From positions 1 through 54,383 of the forward strand of contig JAILPJ010000110.1 in the NCBI GenBank assembly GCA_024699605.1: a stretch of 54,383 nucleotides of DNA, written 5' to 3'. The stretch's first letter is position 1; each line of letters starts with the position of its first letter. This document shows positions 1-8,476 of this stretch, piece by piece. Position numbers and translations under genes: made by a program. The notes under the pieces were generated by a model. That model did no database searches. It was not told where the DNA came from and saw only the letters and a program-made list of their open reading frames with translations. The DNA comes from Desulfovibrio sp. GTDB taxonomy: Bacteria; Desulfobacterota; Desulfovibrionia; Desulfovibrionales; Desulfovibrionaceae.

Positions 1-1935
1 GAGCTTTTGAAGAGGCTCAAACCCCAAAGTTTTTATAAATTTTTCATTAATCGAAAGCTGTCCTATTGATTTATTATCTGACAAATCAATTTCTTCAGTG
101 TTAAATATTAAAAAATCGTTATCATTGTTTATATTTAATACGCTCACTTTTTGTTCACTAAGAGTGCTACAAATTTCTTCTATACTCATATGTATGTTAT
201 TTTCATCTAACTTTTTCTGAATAAGTCTTATAATAACTAATGATAAAACGCATAAGAGCACATGACCGTTAATACTGTCTGGATGTCTTACGTACATGGG
301 TCTAATATCAAATTCATGTTTCATAATTCGAAAACATTCTTCAATCTTTACAAGTCTATGATAAGAATTTGCAACATACTGTGGTTGTAATTCATCACAT
401 CCTGGAGGTTCTTTATATAATATCGACGAGAACCCTGCACATTTTTTTCTTTTTTCAATTAAATCATTATCTAGGCTAATTGCAATTTCTTTGTTTTCGT
501 TATCATTAGTTGAAGATGTTTTTACGAATTGTTTCCATCCAACTTTTCTTGAAGATATTTTATCCTTATTTTTTATTGCATTATTTGCTTTATTGATAAA
601 CTCATTTATTATTGCTATATCCCTATCTTTTCTTTTACTACTAAATGTTATCATAAGATTGCATTTAATCGTTTTAGATAGAATTTTTCCATCATCAGTT
701 TTGCACCTTGTTTTTTGAGTAAAAGGTATTATTTTGTATAAAAATTTATTAGTTTCATCTGAAAAATTTGATATTTCTGAAAATGTTTCTAAGTTTAATT
801 CGGAATTTCTAATTTTATCTGATAATGTTAATGCTGATTTTGAAACAGAAAAACCCATACCTTCTTCTAAAAGCATTGATAAGTTTAATGTACTATTTAG
901 GGCGCTATCAGCCACTAGAATCGCATGTTTAATATTATATTTTGTTTTTAGAAATTTTATTGCTTCAACCATTGTTTTTTGCTCAGCTTTATTTCCTGAA
1001 AAGACCTTGAAATCTATTGGAAATGCATTTTCATCAATCACCAAAGCAATTGATACAATAGGTAAATCGAATCTTTTTTCTTTGCTTACGCCGTACATTC
1101 GAAACGGCTCTCCGAAAGACGAAATAATATCTTCAAGTAGAGATTTATAATTATCATCGAACATTATTATATTATCAAGATCTTTATTGCTCATATTGTC
1201 AAAATTATTACCTGTAGTTTTCTTTAATATTTTTCTTATTTTGCGTAGAGCTTTTAATTTATAGAAATATTCATCATTTGAAGAAGTTTCAAAATAACAA
1301 TTTGTGCAATCGTAAAAAACAATTGATTTACTTCTTGGGTAAAGATCATTAATTTTGTTATTAACATGTATTAGTATTGATTCTTTATAATCGGAAAGAT
1401 ATTTTAAGCATCTATACACATCATTTTGATTAACATTATCTAAAGGATCACCTAAAAAACGAGGACTAGCTTCAATTCCTTTTTTGTGAGATGATGGAGA
1501 TATTATTTTTAAAACTGAGAAATATAATGATATTAGTGATGGATTATATTCTATTTTTGGATGAGATTTTAACTGAGATAAATAATAAAACAATCTAGGC
1601 ATTAGCAGATCGTCGTCCCAAATCTTTTTTAAAAATAGAAATGATGTATTTAATGGTATTAATTTGTCCTTTTTGTTTGCTATATATTTTGCTTTATCGG
1701 AAATATTAAAAAAATCATTTATAATTTTTTCCTTTTCTGCTTTATATTTTTCTTTTTTATTTCCATATTTTTCTTCAAGCTCTTTGAGTTCTTCAGGGTG
1801 ATCTCGTAAAAAGACATCATATCTTCCAAAATTTTTTATAACTATCTTTTTTGGTTTTTTCGTTTCTTTATCATAAGTAGATTCGATTAAACAAAGATAC
1901 TCAACACCTCTTTTCTTTGGCTTACTTAAATACAT
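1..1935 (-). mobile_element. IS1634-family DDE transposase, C-terminus beyond window
   Basis: An uninterrupted minus-strand frame of 645 codons starts at the ATG at 1935 and is still open at base 1. Candidate catalytic residues of an IS4/IS1634-type DDE transposase are visible: an Asp near residue 209 in YDCTNCYF, an Asp near 343 in LVADSAL, and a Glu near 532-533 in IEECFRIMK. These are followed by the family's conserved tail-side block FDIRPMYVRHPDSINGHVLLC written here in part (FDIRPMYV, INGHVLLC). The coding sequence is extremely AT-rich and lysine/asparagine-rich, unlike everything from 2.1 kb on, so the element came from a low-GC donor. The frame is intact as far as seen, so the transposase may be active. 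The left end, the stop codon and the inverted repeats cannot be seen. Confidence 0.88.
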
Positions 1936-2098
1936 TATTTAAAACCCTTGCGTCAAAGATGAAAAAAAAGAGATTTTATAAAAAATCTAGAAAAAATGTT
2001 TTTTTTCAGAATCTCTAAGATTTTGTTACAAGGATAGCAGAAAGAGTTGTGTTTGTCCACCTACGTCTACCCATATTTTTACGGATCAAAAAAACCAG

Positions 2099-2123
2099 AA
2101 AATCGGCTCTAGGAGCCGATTTT
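2099..2123 (-). terminator. Rho-independent terminator
   Basis: Perfect 11-bp inverted repeat (AAAATCGGCTC / GAGCCGATTTT) with a 3-nt loop. Read on the minus strand it is followed within five bases by a run of seven T. It lies just after the stop of the small frame at 2128-2286 and close to the edge of the AT-rich transposon DNA, so it ends minus-strand transcription before the insertion. Confidence 0.75.
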
Positions 2124-2127
2124 CGAG

Positions 2128-2286
2128 CTACAACAACCATTTTTGCTGATAAACACAGGACGTAAGTCTTCCTGCCCGCAAGACGCCGTCAGCCCATGCC
2201 ATGGTCTTGCTGAAAACAAACACGCCTGTGTCGCCAGCCGTTTTCCATCCCACAGATTCGCTTTTCTCATAAGGTCGTCCTGGCAT
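2128..2286 (-). CDS. Small hypothetical ORF (52 aa), possible gene remnant
   Basis: A short frame between two minus-strand terminators. ATG at 2286 is preceded by AGAGGA about ten bases upstream. The product is 52 residues with two Trp and a plausible residue mix (SESVGWKTAGDTGVF ... KTMAWADGVL), ending in KWLL directly before the terminator at 2099-2123. The frame stays open upstream to a GTG at 2358, but that start lies beside the chemoreceptor terminator and has no Shine-Dalgarno. I do not recognise the protein. It could be the 3' end of a gene whose 5' part has been lost. Confidence 0.3.
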   Translation of the reverse strand: MPGRPYEKSESVGWKTAGDTGVFVFSKTMAWADGVLRAGRLTSCVYQQKWLL

Positions 2287-2364
2287 CTTTGCGAGATCCT
2301 CTTCTGAAGAGAGCAAAGCGGAAACAACAGGCTCCCAAGGCTTTTTAACTTTCGCCACAAAACA

Positions 2365-2391
2365 GAAGAGGCCGGAAAAACCGGCCTCTTC
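2365..2391 (-). terminator. Rho-independent terminator after the chemoreceptor
   Basis: GAAGAGGCCGG and CCGGCCTCTTC form a perfect 11-bp stem with a 5-nt loop, followed on the minus strand by CTGTTTTG. It lies about 95 bases after the chemoreceptor stop codon. Confidence 0.75.
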
Positions 2392-2485
2392 GTAATGTTT
2401 TGCACCGACAGCAAGCGTTTGCTCCCATCGGTTCCTATCCCATCCACCGTCTGCCTGAAACAGAGATTTTTGGGATGAACACAGG

Positions 2486-4237
2486 CTACGCTTCTTGCAT
2501 CTGCCTGACCAGGGCTGTGAGGTTTTCGGCCTGCTCAGCCAGGTCACTGACCGCCTTGGCTGCTTCATTCATGGCCTGTGTGGTCTGCGAGGACATTTCA
2601 TTGACTGTGGAAATGGAGCGGTTGATTTCCTCGCTGGCTGCGGACTGTTCTTCACTGGCTGCGGCAATGGCGCGCACCTGATCGGCGGTTTCTTCCACAT
2701 TGCCCACAATCTGGGTTAAGGCCTCACCGGACTTGGTGGCTAGCTGCGTAGCCTTTTCCACCTCGTTCAAGGCTTCTTCCATACGCGTCACACTTTGCTT
2801 GGCACTATCCTGAATGGATGTAATGGCATTGGCAACATCATTGGTCGAAGCCATCGTCTTTTCAGCCAGTTTACGCACTTCGTCAGCCACAACCGCGAAA
2901 CCGCGTCCGGCTTCACCGGCTCTGGCTGCTTCAATGGCGGCGTTCAAGGCCAAGAGATTCGTCTGATCGGCTATATCACTGATCACACTCATAATCTGGC
3001 TAATATTCTGCGTATGCTCATGCAATGTCCCCATATCTTCCTTCAGCTCCATGGAGACCTTCTGCACTTGGAAAATGCTGCTCATGGCGTCGTTCAGAAT
3101 CTTCTGACCGTCCTCAGCGTTGGTGCGGGTCTGAGCTGACATATTGGAGGCCGAGGAGGCATTGTGCGCCACTTCCTGCACCGTGGCATTCATCTCATTC
3201 ATCGCTGTGGCGGCTTCACCCAGACGCTGCGAGCTTTCCACAGCACCGCGATCGGATTCTTCGATCTGCGAGGAAAGTTCACTGGCGGCGGCTGAAATGG
3301 CTTCTATATAGGAGGAAAGCTGACTGGCGGCGTTGTGCATACCTTCAGTCTTGGCACGCTGCGCTTCCTTTGTGGCCCTTTCAGCGGCTTCAGTGGCTAC
3401 CTTGGCCCTTTCAGCGGCTTCAGCGGCACGCTTGGCCTTATCATCGGCATCAGCCAGCGTGCTCTTCATCTTCTCAACCATGGCTTCCACGCTCTTGGTA
3501 ACCATACCCACTTCATCGCGCTGATCAATACCGCTTTGGGCATTGTAGTTACCACGGACCACTTCATCCGTATAGTCCGAAAGCTTGCGGATGGGACGGC
3601 CCACACCCTGGGTAATCAGTACGCCAAGCACTATGGAGATCAAAAGGCTCACGCCCAGGGCCAGACAGAGATGGAAATTGATGCTCTGAGCCGTCTGAGA
3701 AAAATCCGCGCTTTCGCGCTTAATGATGCCTTCAAGGTCGCCAATGATGGCCTTCAGTCCTGACTTGGTTTCATCAAGATACTTCAATGACTGATCGTTG
3801 AGAATCTGAGCAACCTTATGCTCGTCGCCCTGCTGACGCGCCTTTTCAATGGCCTCGGCTGTGGCGTGCAGACGAGCATGCGGATTTTCCACCTGCTTGA
3901 ACATATTCACAAGTTCAGGAAACTTGGCTTCAGCGGCTCGACGTTCGGGTCCATAGAGGAATTTGCCAAAAGCGCACTGCTGCGCATCACGCTGCACATC
4001 AAGGACTTTGCTCTCGCTTTGATTGGCAAACTCCACAAGTTGCGTCACCCAGTTTAAATGGTCGATTTCCTTGTGCAGCATGTCACGCGCCAGAATCTGG
4101 GCTCCACTTAAGGTTTCCATGCCCGTTTCCAGTTCCCTGACGCCAAAATACGAGTAGCCGGTCTGGACAAGAATCACGAGAATGATGGCGCTCATCATCA
4201 GAAAAATTTTCTTGCCGATTTTCATGTTTTTCCACAT
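2486..4237 (-). CDS. Methyl-accepting chemotaxis protein with N-terminal CZB zinc domain
   Basis: 583-residue chemoreceptor. A transmembrane helix spans about residues 9-28. The periplasmic sensor has the CZB (chemoreceptor zinc-binding) pattern: His60 in DHLNW, Cys88 in CAFGKF, and His120-x3-His124. A second membrane helix (about 188-208) leads into a HAMP domain (about 209-262). An Ala/Glu/Lys-rich helical spacer (about 265-300) follows, then the MCP signalling domain with the conserved hairpin tip [19 protein letters not shown] and [17 protein letters not shown]. There is no C-terminal CheR-tether pentapeptide. CZB domains are known to bind zinc through three His and one Cys and have been linked to zinc and hypochlorous-acid sensing; the ligand here is inference. 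AGAGGA precedes the ATG, and a FliA-like promoter lies upstream. Confidence 0.93.
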   Translation of the reverse strand: MWKNMKIGKKIFLMMSAIILVILVQTGYSYFGVRELETGMETLSGAQILARDMLHKEIDHLNWVTQLVEFANQSESKVLDVQRDAQQCAFGKFLYGPERRAAEAKFPELVNMFKQVENPHARLHATAEAIEKARQQGDEHKVAQILNDQSLKYLDETKSGLKAIIGDLEGIIKRESADFSQTAQSINFHLCLALGVSLLISIVLGVLITQGVGRPIRKLSDYTDEVVRGNYNAQSGIDQRDEVGMVTKSVEAMVEKMKSTLADADDKAKRAAEAAERAKVATEAAERATKEAQRAKTEGMHNAASQLSSYIEAISAAASELSSQIEESDRGAVESSQRLGEAATAMNEMNATVQEVAHNASSASNMSAQTRTNAEDGQKILNDAMSSIFQVQKVSMELKEDMGTLHEHTQNISQIMSVISDIADQTNLLALNAAIEAARAGEAGRGFAVVADEVRKLAEKTMASTNDVANAITSIQDSAKQSVTRMEEALNEVEKATQLATKSGEALTQIVGNVEETADQVRAIAAASEEQSAASEEINRSISTVNEMSSQTTQAMNEAAKAVSDLAEQAENLTALVRQMQEA

Positions 4238-4347
4238 GGCTTTCCTCTACTTTGTTATCCGCGTTTCCTTTGTTCACGCAAGACGGCAAGAGACCGGCTT
4301 GCGTGGCAAATCTCTGTCGAGTTAACAAGAACAGTGTTCTTTTGCTT

Positions 4348-4374
4348 TGTTCGACACAAAGGAAAAATTCTTTA
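4348..4374 (-). promoter_or_regulatory. Possible sigma-28 (FliA) promoter of the chemoreceptor
   Basis: On the minus strand TAAAGAAT is followed after exactly 11 bases by GTCGAACA. Against the enterobacterial FliA consensus (TAAAGTTT-N11-GCCGATAA) this is 6/8 and 5/8. It lies about 110 bases upstream of the chemoreceptor start, the class of gene FliA controls. The match is partial and by eye. Confidence 0.45.
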
Positions 4375-4402
4375 GTCTCAGGCAGTTAGCAAACACTGAG
4401 CG

Positions 4403-5215
4403 TCAGTCAGAAATCTTCAGCCTGAGCCCCACAGGGCAGTGGTCTGACCCCATGACCTGATCTTCAATCCAGGCATCTTCCACCGCATCGGCAAGTTCTG
4501 AAGACACAAAGAAATAATCAATACGCCAGCCGATATTTTTGGCTCTGGCACGCGTCTTGTAAGACCACCAGGAATACGCGTCCTTGGCCTCGGGATGCCT
4601 AAGACGGAAGGTGTCGAGGTAGCCCTGTGCGAGCATGCGGTCAAGAAAAGCCCGCTCCTCCGGCAAAAAACCCGTATTTTTTTCATTTTCCTTGGGCCTG
4701 GCCAGATCGCAGGGCTTGTGGGCAATATTGAAATCGCCGCAAACGACAACCGGCTTGCTCTTTCTGGCCTCTTCGGCATAACGCAAAAAGGCCTCAAAAA
4801 AGGCCATTTTGTAAGGCAGGCGGTTGAATTGACCCGTTGGGTGGCCCTTCTCATCGACAATTGCCGCTCCGCCATTGGGAAAATAGCCGTTCATCAAGTG
4901 CCAGTGCGCAAATTCCAGATGCAAGAGCCGACCTTCGCCCTGCTGCTCAGGCCAGGGCAACTCCTGCGTAACCTTGATCGGCTCCTGACGGCTAAAGACC
5001 GCAACGCCGGAATAGCCTTTTTTCACCGTACTGGAACAAAAATAGGCATGCCAGCCAGCAGGCTTGGTCAGGCTATCCGCTAACTGACTTGGCAGGGCCT
5101 TGGTTTCCTGCAAGGCGATACAATCGGCGTCGCTTTCGGTAAACCAGCGCCAATCAGGCTTAGCGGAAACCGCTCGCAGGCCGTTGACATTCCACGAGAG
5201 AAGTTTCAGTGCCAT
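4403..5215 (-). CDS. xth: Exodeoxyribonuclease III
   Basis: 270-residue exonuclease III / AP endonuclease of the EEP superfamily, which removes 3' blocking groups and cleaves at abasic sites during base-excision repair. Visible motifs in order: LLSWNVNGLRA (N-terminus), LQETK (metal Glu), NGYFPNG, VVCGDFNIAH (catalytic Asp/Asn), SWWSYKTRARAKNIGWRID, and the terminal GSDHCPV with the catalytic Asp-His. Length is normal. I chose the ATG at 5215 because AAGGA lies seven bases upstream and the protein begins at the usual MALKLLSWN; an upstream in-frame extension to 5293 lacks a ribosome site and similarity. It has its own transcript, divergent from rho. Confidence 0.95.
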   Translation of the reverse strand: MALKLLSWNVNGLRAVSAKPDWRWFTESDADCIALQETKALPSQLADSLTKPAGWHAYFCSSTVKKGYSGVAVFSRQEPIKVTQELPWPEQQGEGRLLHLEFAHWHLMNGYFPNGGAAIVDEKGHPTGQFNRLPYKMAFFEAFLRYAEEARKSKPVVVCGDFNIAHKPCDLARPKENEKNTGFLPEERAFLDRMLAQGYLDTFRLRHPEAKDAYSWWSYKTRARAKNIGWRIDYFFVSSELADAVEDAWIEDQVMGSDHCPVGLRLKISD

Positions 5216-5618
5216 AGAAAAGTCCTTCAAAAAATTGAGGAAAAACAACGCAAATAGCGTAACAGCCTGATTTCTGGCGGTCAATGGGCCCAAGGCCGCA
5301 AAAAGCCATTTTTTACTTGCCTTTCGGCCTAAGATAGGTTAAGCACTGACATCTTCACGCAAAACCTGCCCTAAAGCACGCAATCTGCCTTCCGCAGGCT
5401 GCCTAATACAAAAGATTCCCGGACATACTCTGCAACGTCTCAGTCTGCTTGGCTTTTTGCCCAGACTCTTGCCTTGTGCCTTCAGCGCTGCCATCAGCGC
5501 ACACTCCACGTTTACCTGCATTGTGGGAAAGCCTCGCTCTCTCGGCTTGACGCCGTGGCGACAGGCTCTCTATTGTCTTCTGCCACACACTTGAAATCGC
5601 CAACAAGATGGTTCGTTT
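5216..5618. other. 403-bp divergent intergenic region, xth / rho leader
   Basis: No convincing gene. The region must contain the promoters of xth (minus) and rho (plus). The rho-proximal 200 bases are C/T-rich and poor in stable hairpins, which would suit Rho-dependent autoregulation of rho as known in enterobacteria, but that is inference. An open minus-strand frame through here merely shadows the start of rho. Confidence 0.4.
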
Positions 5619-6914
5619 ATGCGCAAGAAAAAGCAAGCCCCGCCAGCTCTTTCCTCTGAAACGGCTCTCAATCTTACTGACCTGAAAAACTGCTCCATGC
5701 AGGAGCTCATGAAGCTGACTGAGCAGTACGGCATTGAAAACGCCAGCTCCATGCGCAAGCAGGAACTGATTTTTGCCCTGCTCTCCAGTGCTTCGGAAAA
5801 CGGTGGCATCAACGGCGACGGTGTGCTGGAAATCCTTCCCGACGGTTTTGGTTTTCTGCGTTCGCCCTTGAGCAGCTATATGCCCGGACCCGACGATATC
5901 TATGTCTCGCCCTCGCAGATCCGACGCTTTGCGCTGCGCAAGGGCGATGTGGTCTCTGGACAAATTCGTCAACCCAAGGAAGGCGAGCGCTATTTTGCCC
6001 TGCTCAAGGTCACCCAGATCGGCTATGAAGAGCCCGAACTGGCCAAAAATCTCGTCCTCTTCGACAACCTCACCCCCATCTATCCCAATCGCCAGCTGAT
6101 CATGGAAACCACGGGTAAAAACTATTCCAACCGTGTCATTGATCTGCTCGCCCCCATCGGTCTCGGGCAGCGTGGACTGATTGTGGCGCCTCCGCGCACA
6201 GGCAAAACCATTCTCCTGCAATCCCTGGCCAATGCCATCTGCGACAATAATCCCGAAGTTTCTCTGATCATTCTGCTCATCGACGAGAGACCGGAAGAAG
6301 TCACGGACATGGAACGCACGGTGCATAAGGCCGAAGTCATCAGTTCAACCTTTGACGAACCGCCGCAGCGCCATGTGCAGGTCTGTGAAATGGTGCTGGA
6401 AAAAGCCAAACGTCTGGTGGAACGCAAAAAAGACGTGGTCATTCTGCTCGATTCCATCACCAGACTGGGTCGTGCCTACAACGCCGTAACCCCCTCTTCG
6501 GGACGCGTGCTTTCGGGCGGTCTTGACGCCAATGCCCTGCAGCGACCCAAACGCTTTTTCGGTGCCGCCCGCAATATCGAAGAAGGGGGCAGCCTAACCA
6601 TTATTGCCACGGCCCTCATCGATACGGGCAGCCGTATGGACGAAGTCATCTTTGAAGAATTCAAAGGCACTGGCAATATGGAAATCTTCCTGGATCGCCA
6701 TCTCTCAGAAAAACGCATTTTCCCGGCCATTGACATCAATAAAACCGGCACGCGCAAGGAAGACCTGCTTCTGGACGAAGACACCCTGAACCGGGTCTGG
6801 ATTTTGCGTAAGGTGCTCTCGCCCATGTCGCCCATTGAAAGTATGGAATTCCTCCTGGACAAGATGCAGGGAACCAAGAGCAACAAAGATTTTCTCAATG
6901 CTATGGGCAAATAG
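5619..6914 (+). CDS. rho: Transcription termination factor Rho
   Basis: 431-residue RNA-dependent ATPase/helicase that terminates transcription as a hexamer. Order: short basic start, Rho N-domain (about 15-60, [15 protein letters not shown]), cold-shock-like RNA-binding domain (about 65-140, [12 protein letters not shown] ... [10 protein letters not shown]), then the RecA-type motor with Walker [10 protein letters not shown], Walker [16 protein letters not shown], and the Q/R-loop region [33 protein letters not shown]. Length is typical of forms without the large N-terminal insertion seen in actinobacteria. The ATG at 5619 has no strong Shine-Dalgarno, so translation may be weak or controlled. 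Confidence 0.97.
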   Translation: MRKKKQAPPALSSETALNLTDLKNCSMQELMKLTEQYGIENASSMRKQELIFALLSSASENGGINGDGVLEILPDGFGFLRSPLSSYMPGPDDIYVSPSQIRRFALRKGDVVSGQIRQPKEGERYFALLKVTQIGYEEPELAKNLVLFDNLTPIYPNRQLIMETTGKNYSNRVIDLLAPIGLGQRGLIVAPPRTGKTILLQSLANAICDNNPEVSLIILLIDERPEEVTDMERTVHKAEVISSTFDEPPQRHVQVCEMVLEKAKRLVERKKDVVILLDSITRLGRAYNAVTPSSGRVLSGGLDANALQRPKRFFGAARNIEEGGSLTIIATALIDTGSRMDEVIFEEFKGTGNMEIFLDRHLSEKRIFPAIDINKTGTRKEDLLLDEDTLNRVWILRKVLSPMSPIESMEFLLDKMQGTKSNKDFLNAMGK

Positions 6915-7033
6915 CCAAGAGCCAAGCGGAAATTTCCTCTGGTAAGCTTGAGACTTTTGCGCTAGCATAAAACGCTTTTGCACCAAAAGCGTGTCTCTCT
7001 ACAACGTTATTTCTCAATTGTGAGGAGGTTTCC

Positions 7034-8386
7034 ATGGCCTATGCTGACAACGTTATGAGTGAGCTCAAAGAGCGCTATCCCTATCAGCCTGAATTTCTGC
7101 AGGCCGTTTCGGAAGTCTTGGAGAGCCTCTCGCCCATCCTCAACAAATGTCCAAAGTATCAAGATTACAAGATCCTGGAGCGTATCGTCGAGCCTGAACG
7201 CACTATTTCCTTCCGCGTAGAATGGGTAGACGACAAAGGCCAGATTCAGGTCAACCGCGGCTACCGCATCCAATTCAATTCAGCCATCGGCCCCTACAAG
7301 GGCGGCATCCGCCTGCACCCCAGCGTCAACCTGAGCATCCTCAAATTCCTGGGCTTTGAACAGATCTTCAAAAACTCACTGACCAGCCTGCCCATCGGCG
7401 GTGCCAAGGGCGGTTCGGATTTCGATCCCAAGGGCAAAAGCGACAATGAAGTGATGCGTTTCTGCCAGGCCTTCATGAACGAACTCTACCGTCATATCGG
7501 TCCGACCATCGACGTCCCCGCCGGTGATATCGGCACAGGCGGCCGCGAAATTGGCTATTTCTACGGCCAGTACAAGAAGCTGACCACGCGCTATGAAGGC
7601 GTTCTGACAGGCAAAAACCTGCTCTTCGGCGGCTCTCTGGCCCGCACCGAAGCCACAGGCTATGGCGCCGTCTACTTTGCCCAGAGCATGCTCGAAGACC
7701 GCAAACAGAGCCTTGAAGGCAAAGTCTGCGCCGTCTCCGGTGCCGGCAATGTGGCCACCTACTGCTGCCAGAAGCTTCTCCAGATCGGAGCCAAGCCGGT
7801 GACCGTGACCGACTCACGCGGTATGATCTACGACAAAGATGGCATCAAAGTGGACGTGCTCAAACAGGTTAAGGAACAGGAACGCGCCTCCCTGACCCGC
7901 TACAAGGAACTCGTGCCTTCAGCCGAATACACCGCCGTGGCCGACTATCCCAAGGGCCTGCACAAGGTCTGGACTGTACCCTGCTTCGCGGCCTTCCCCT
8001 GCGCCACCCAGAACGAGCTGAACAAGGACGATGCCCAAGCCCTGCTCAAGAACGGCTGCCAGTGCGTTGCCGAAGGTGCCAATATGCCCTCCACCCTGGA
8101 GGCCGTGCACGCCTTTGTGGACGCCAAAATCGCCTATGGCCCGGCCAAGGCCGCCAATGCCGGCGGTGTGGCCACAAGCCAGCTTGAGATGGAGCAGAAT
8201 GCGGGTATGCAGAGCTGGACCTTTGAAGAGGTCGACAGCAAGCTGCATAAGATCATGCAGAATCTCTATCGCAACGCCGCTTCCACCGCTGAAGAATTCG
8301 GCGCTGCCGGCAACCTGGTCTGCGGTGCCAATATTGCCGGCTTCAAAAAAGTCGCCGACGCCATGATTGCTCAGGGCGTCTGCTAA
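7034..8386 (+). CDS. gdhA: NADP-type glutamate dehydrogenase
   Basis: 450-residue hexameric-class glutamate dehydrogenase, interconverting 2-oxoglutarate plus ammonia and glutamate; the anabolic NADP-linked group by length and motifs. Visible: substrate region KGGIRLHPSVNLSILKFLGFEQ, catalytic-lysine motif LPIGGAKGGSDFDPKGKS, DVPAGDIGTGGREIG, and the Rossmann loop VSGAGNVATYC. A strong GAGGAGG lies six bases before the ATG, pointing to high expression. It is followed by a clean terminator at 8404-8440 and is probably monocistronic. Confidence 0.96.
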   Translation: MAYADNVMSELKERYPYQPEFLQAVSEVLESLSPILNKCPKYQDYKILERIVEPERTISFRVEWVDDKGQIQVNRGYRIQFNSAIGPYKGGIRLHPSVNLSILKFLGFEQIFKNSLTSLPIGGAKGGSDFDPKGKSDNEVMRFCQAFMNELYRHIGPTIDVPAGDIGTGGREIGYFYGQYKKLTTRYEGVLTGKNLLFGGSLARTEATGYGAVYFAQSMLEDRKQSLEGKVCAVSGAGNVATYCCQKLLQIGAKPVTVTDSRGMIYDKDGIKVDVLKQVKEQERASLTRYKELVPSAEYTAVADYPKGLHKVWTVPCFAAFPCATQNELNKDDAQALLKNGCQCVAEGANMPSTLEAVHAFVDAKIAYGPAKAANAGGVATSQLEMEQNAGMQSWTFEEVDSKLHKIMQNLYRNAASTAEEFGAAGNLVCGANIAGFKKVADAMIAQGVC

Positions 8387-8403
8387 TTCCAACGTATCTT
8401 CGT

Positions 8404-8440
8404 GAGCCGTCCGCTGCTTTCATCGGACGGCTCTTTTTTT
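8404..8440 (+). terminator. Rho-independent terminator of gdhA
   Basis: GAGCCGTCCG and CGGACGGCTC form a perfect 10-bp stem with a 10-nt loop, followed by seven T. It lies 18 bases after the gdhA stop and argues against starting the next gene at the GTG at 8402, which would be inside the stem. Confidence 0.9.
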
Positions 8441-8476
8441 GCTTCAAAAAGGCTTAGCCAAACGGAGCTGTACTTC

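Noticed and set aside
491..1150. Plus-strand frames inside the first 2 kb
   Set aside because: They are antisense shadows of the continuous transposase frame on the minus strand.
5403..6326. 307-codon minus-strand frame across the rho gene
   Set aside because: A shadow of rho in the antisense frame, with no ribosome site or family resemblance.
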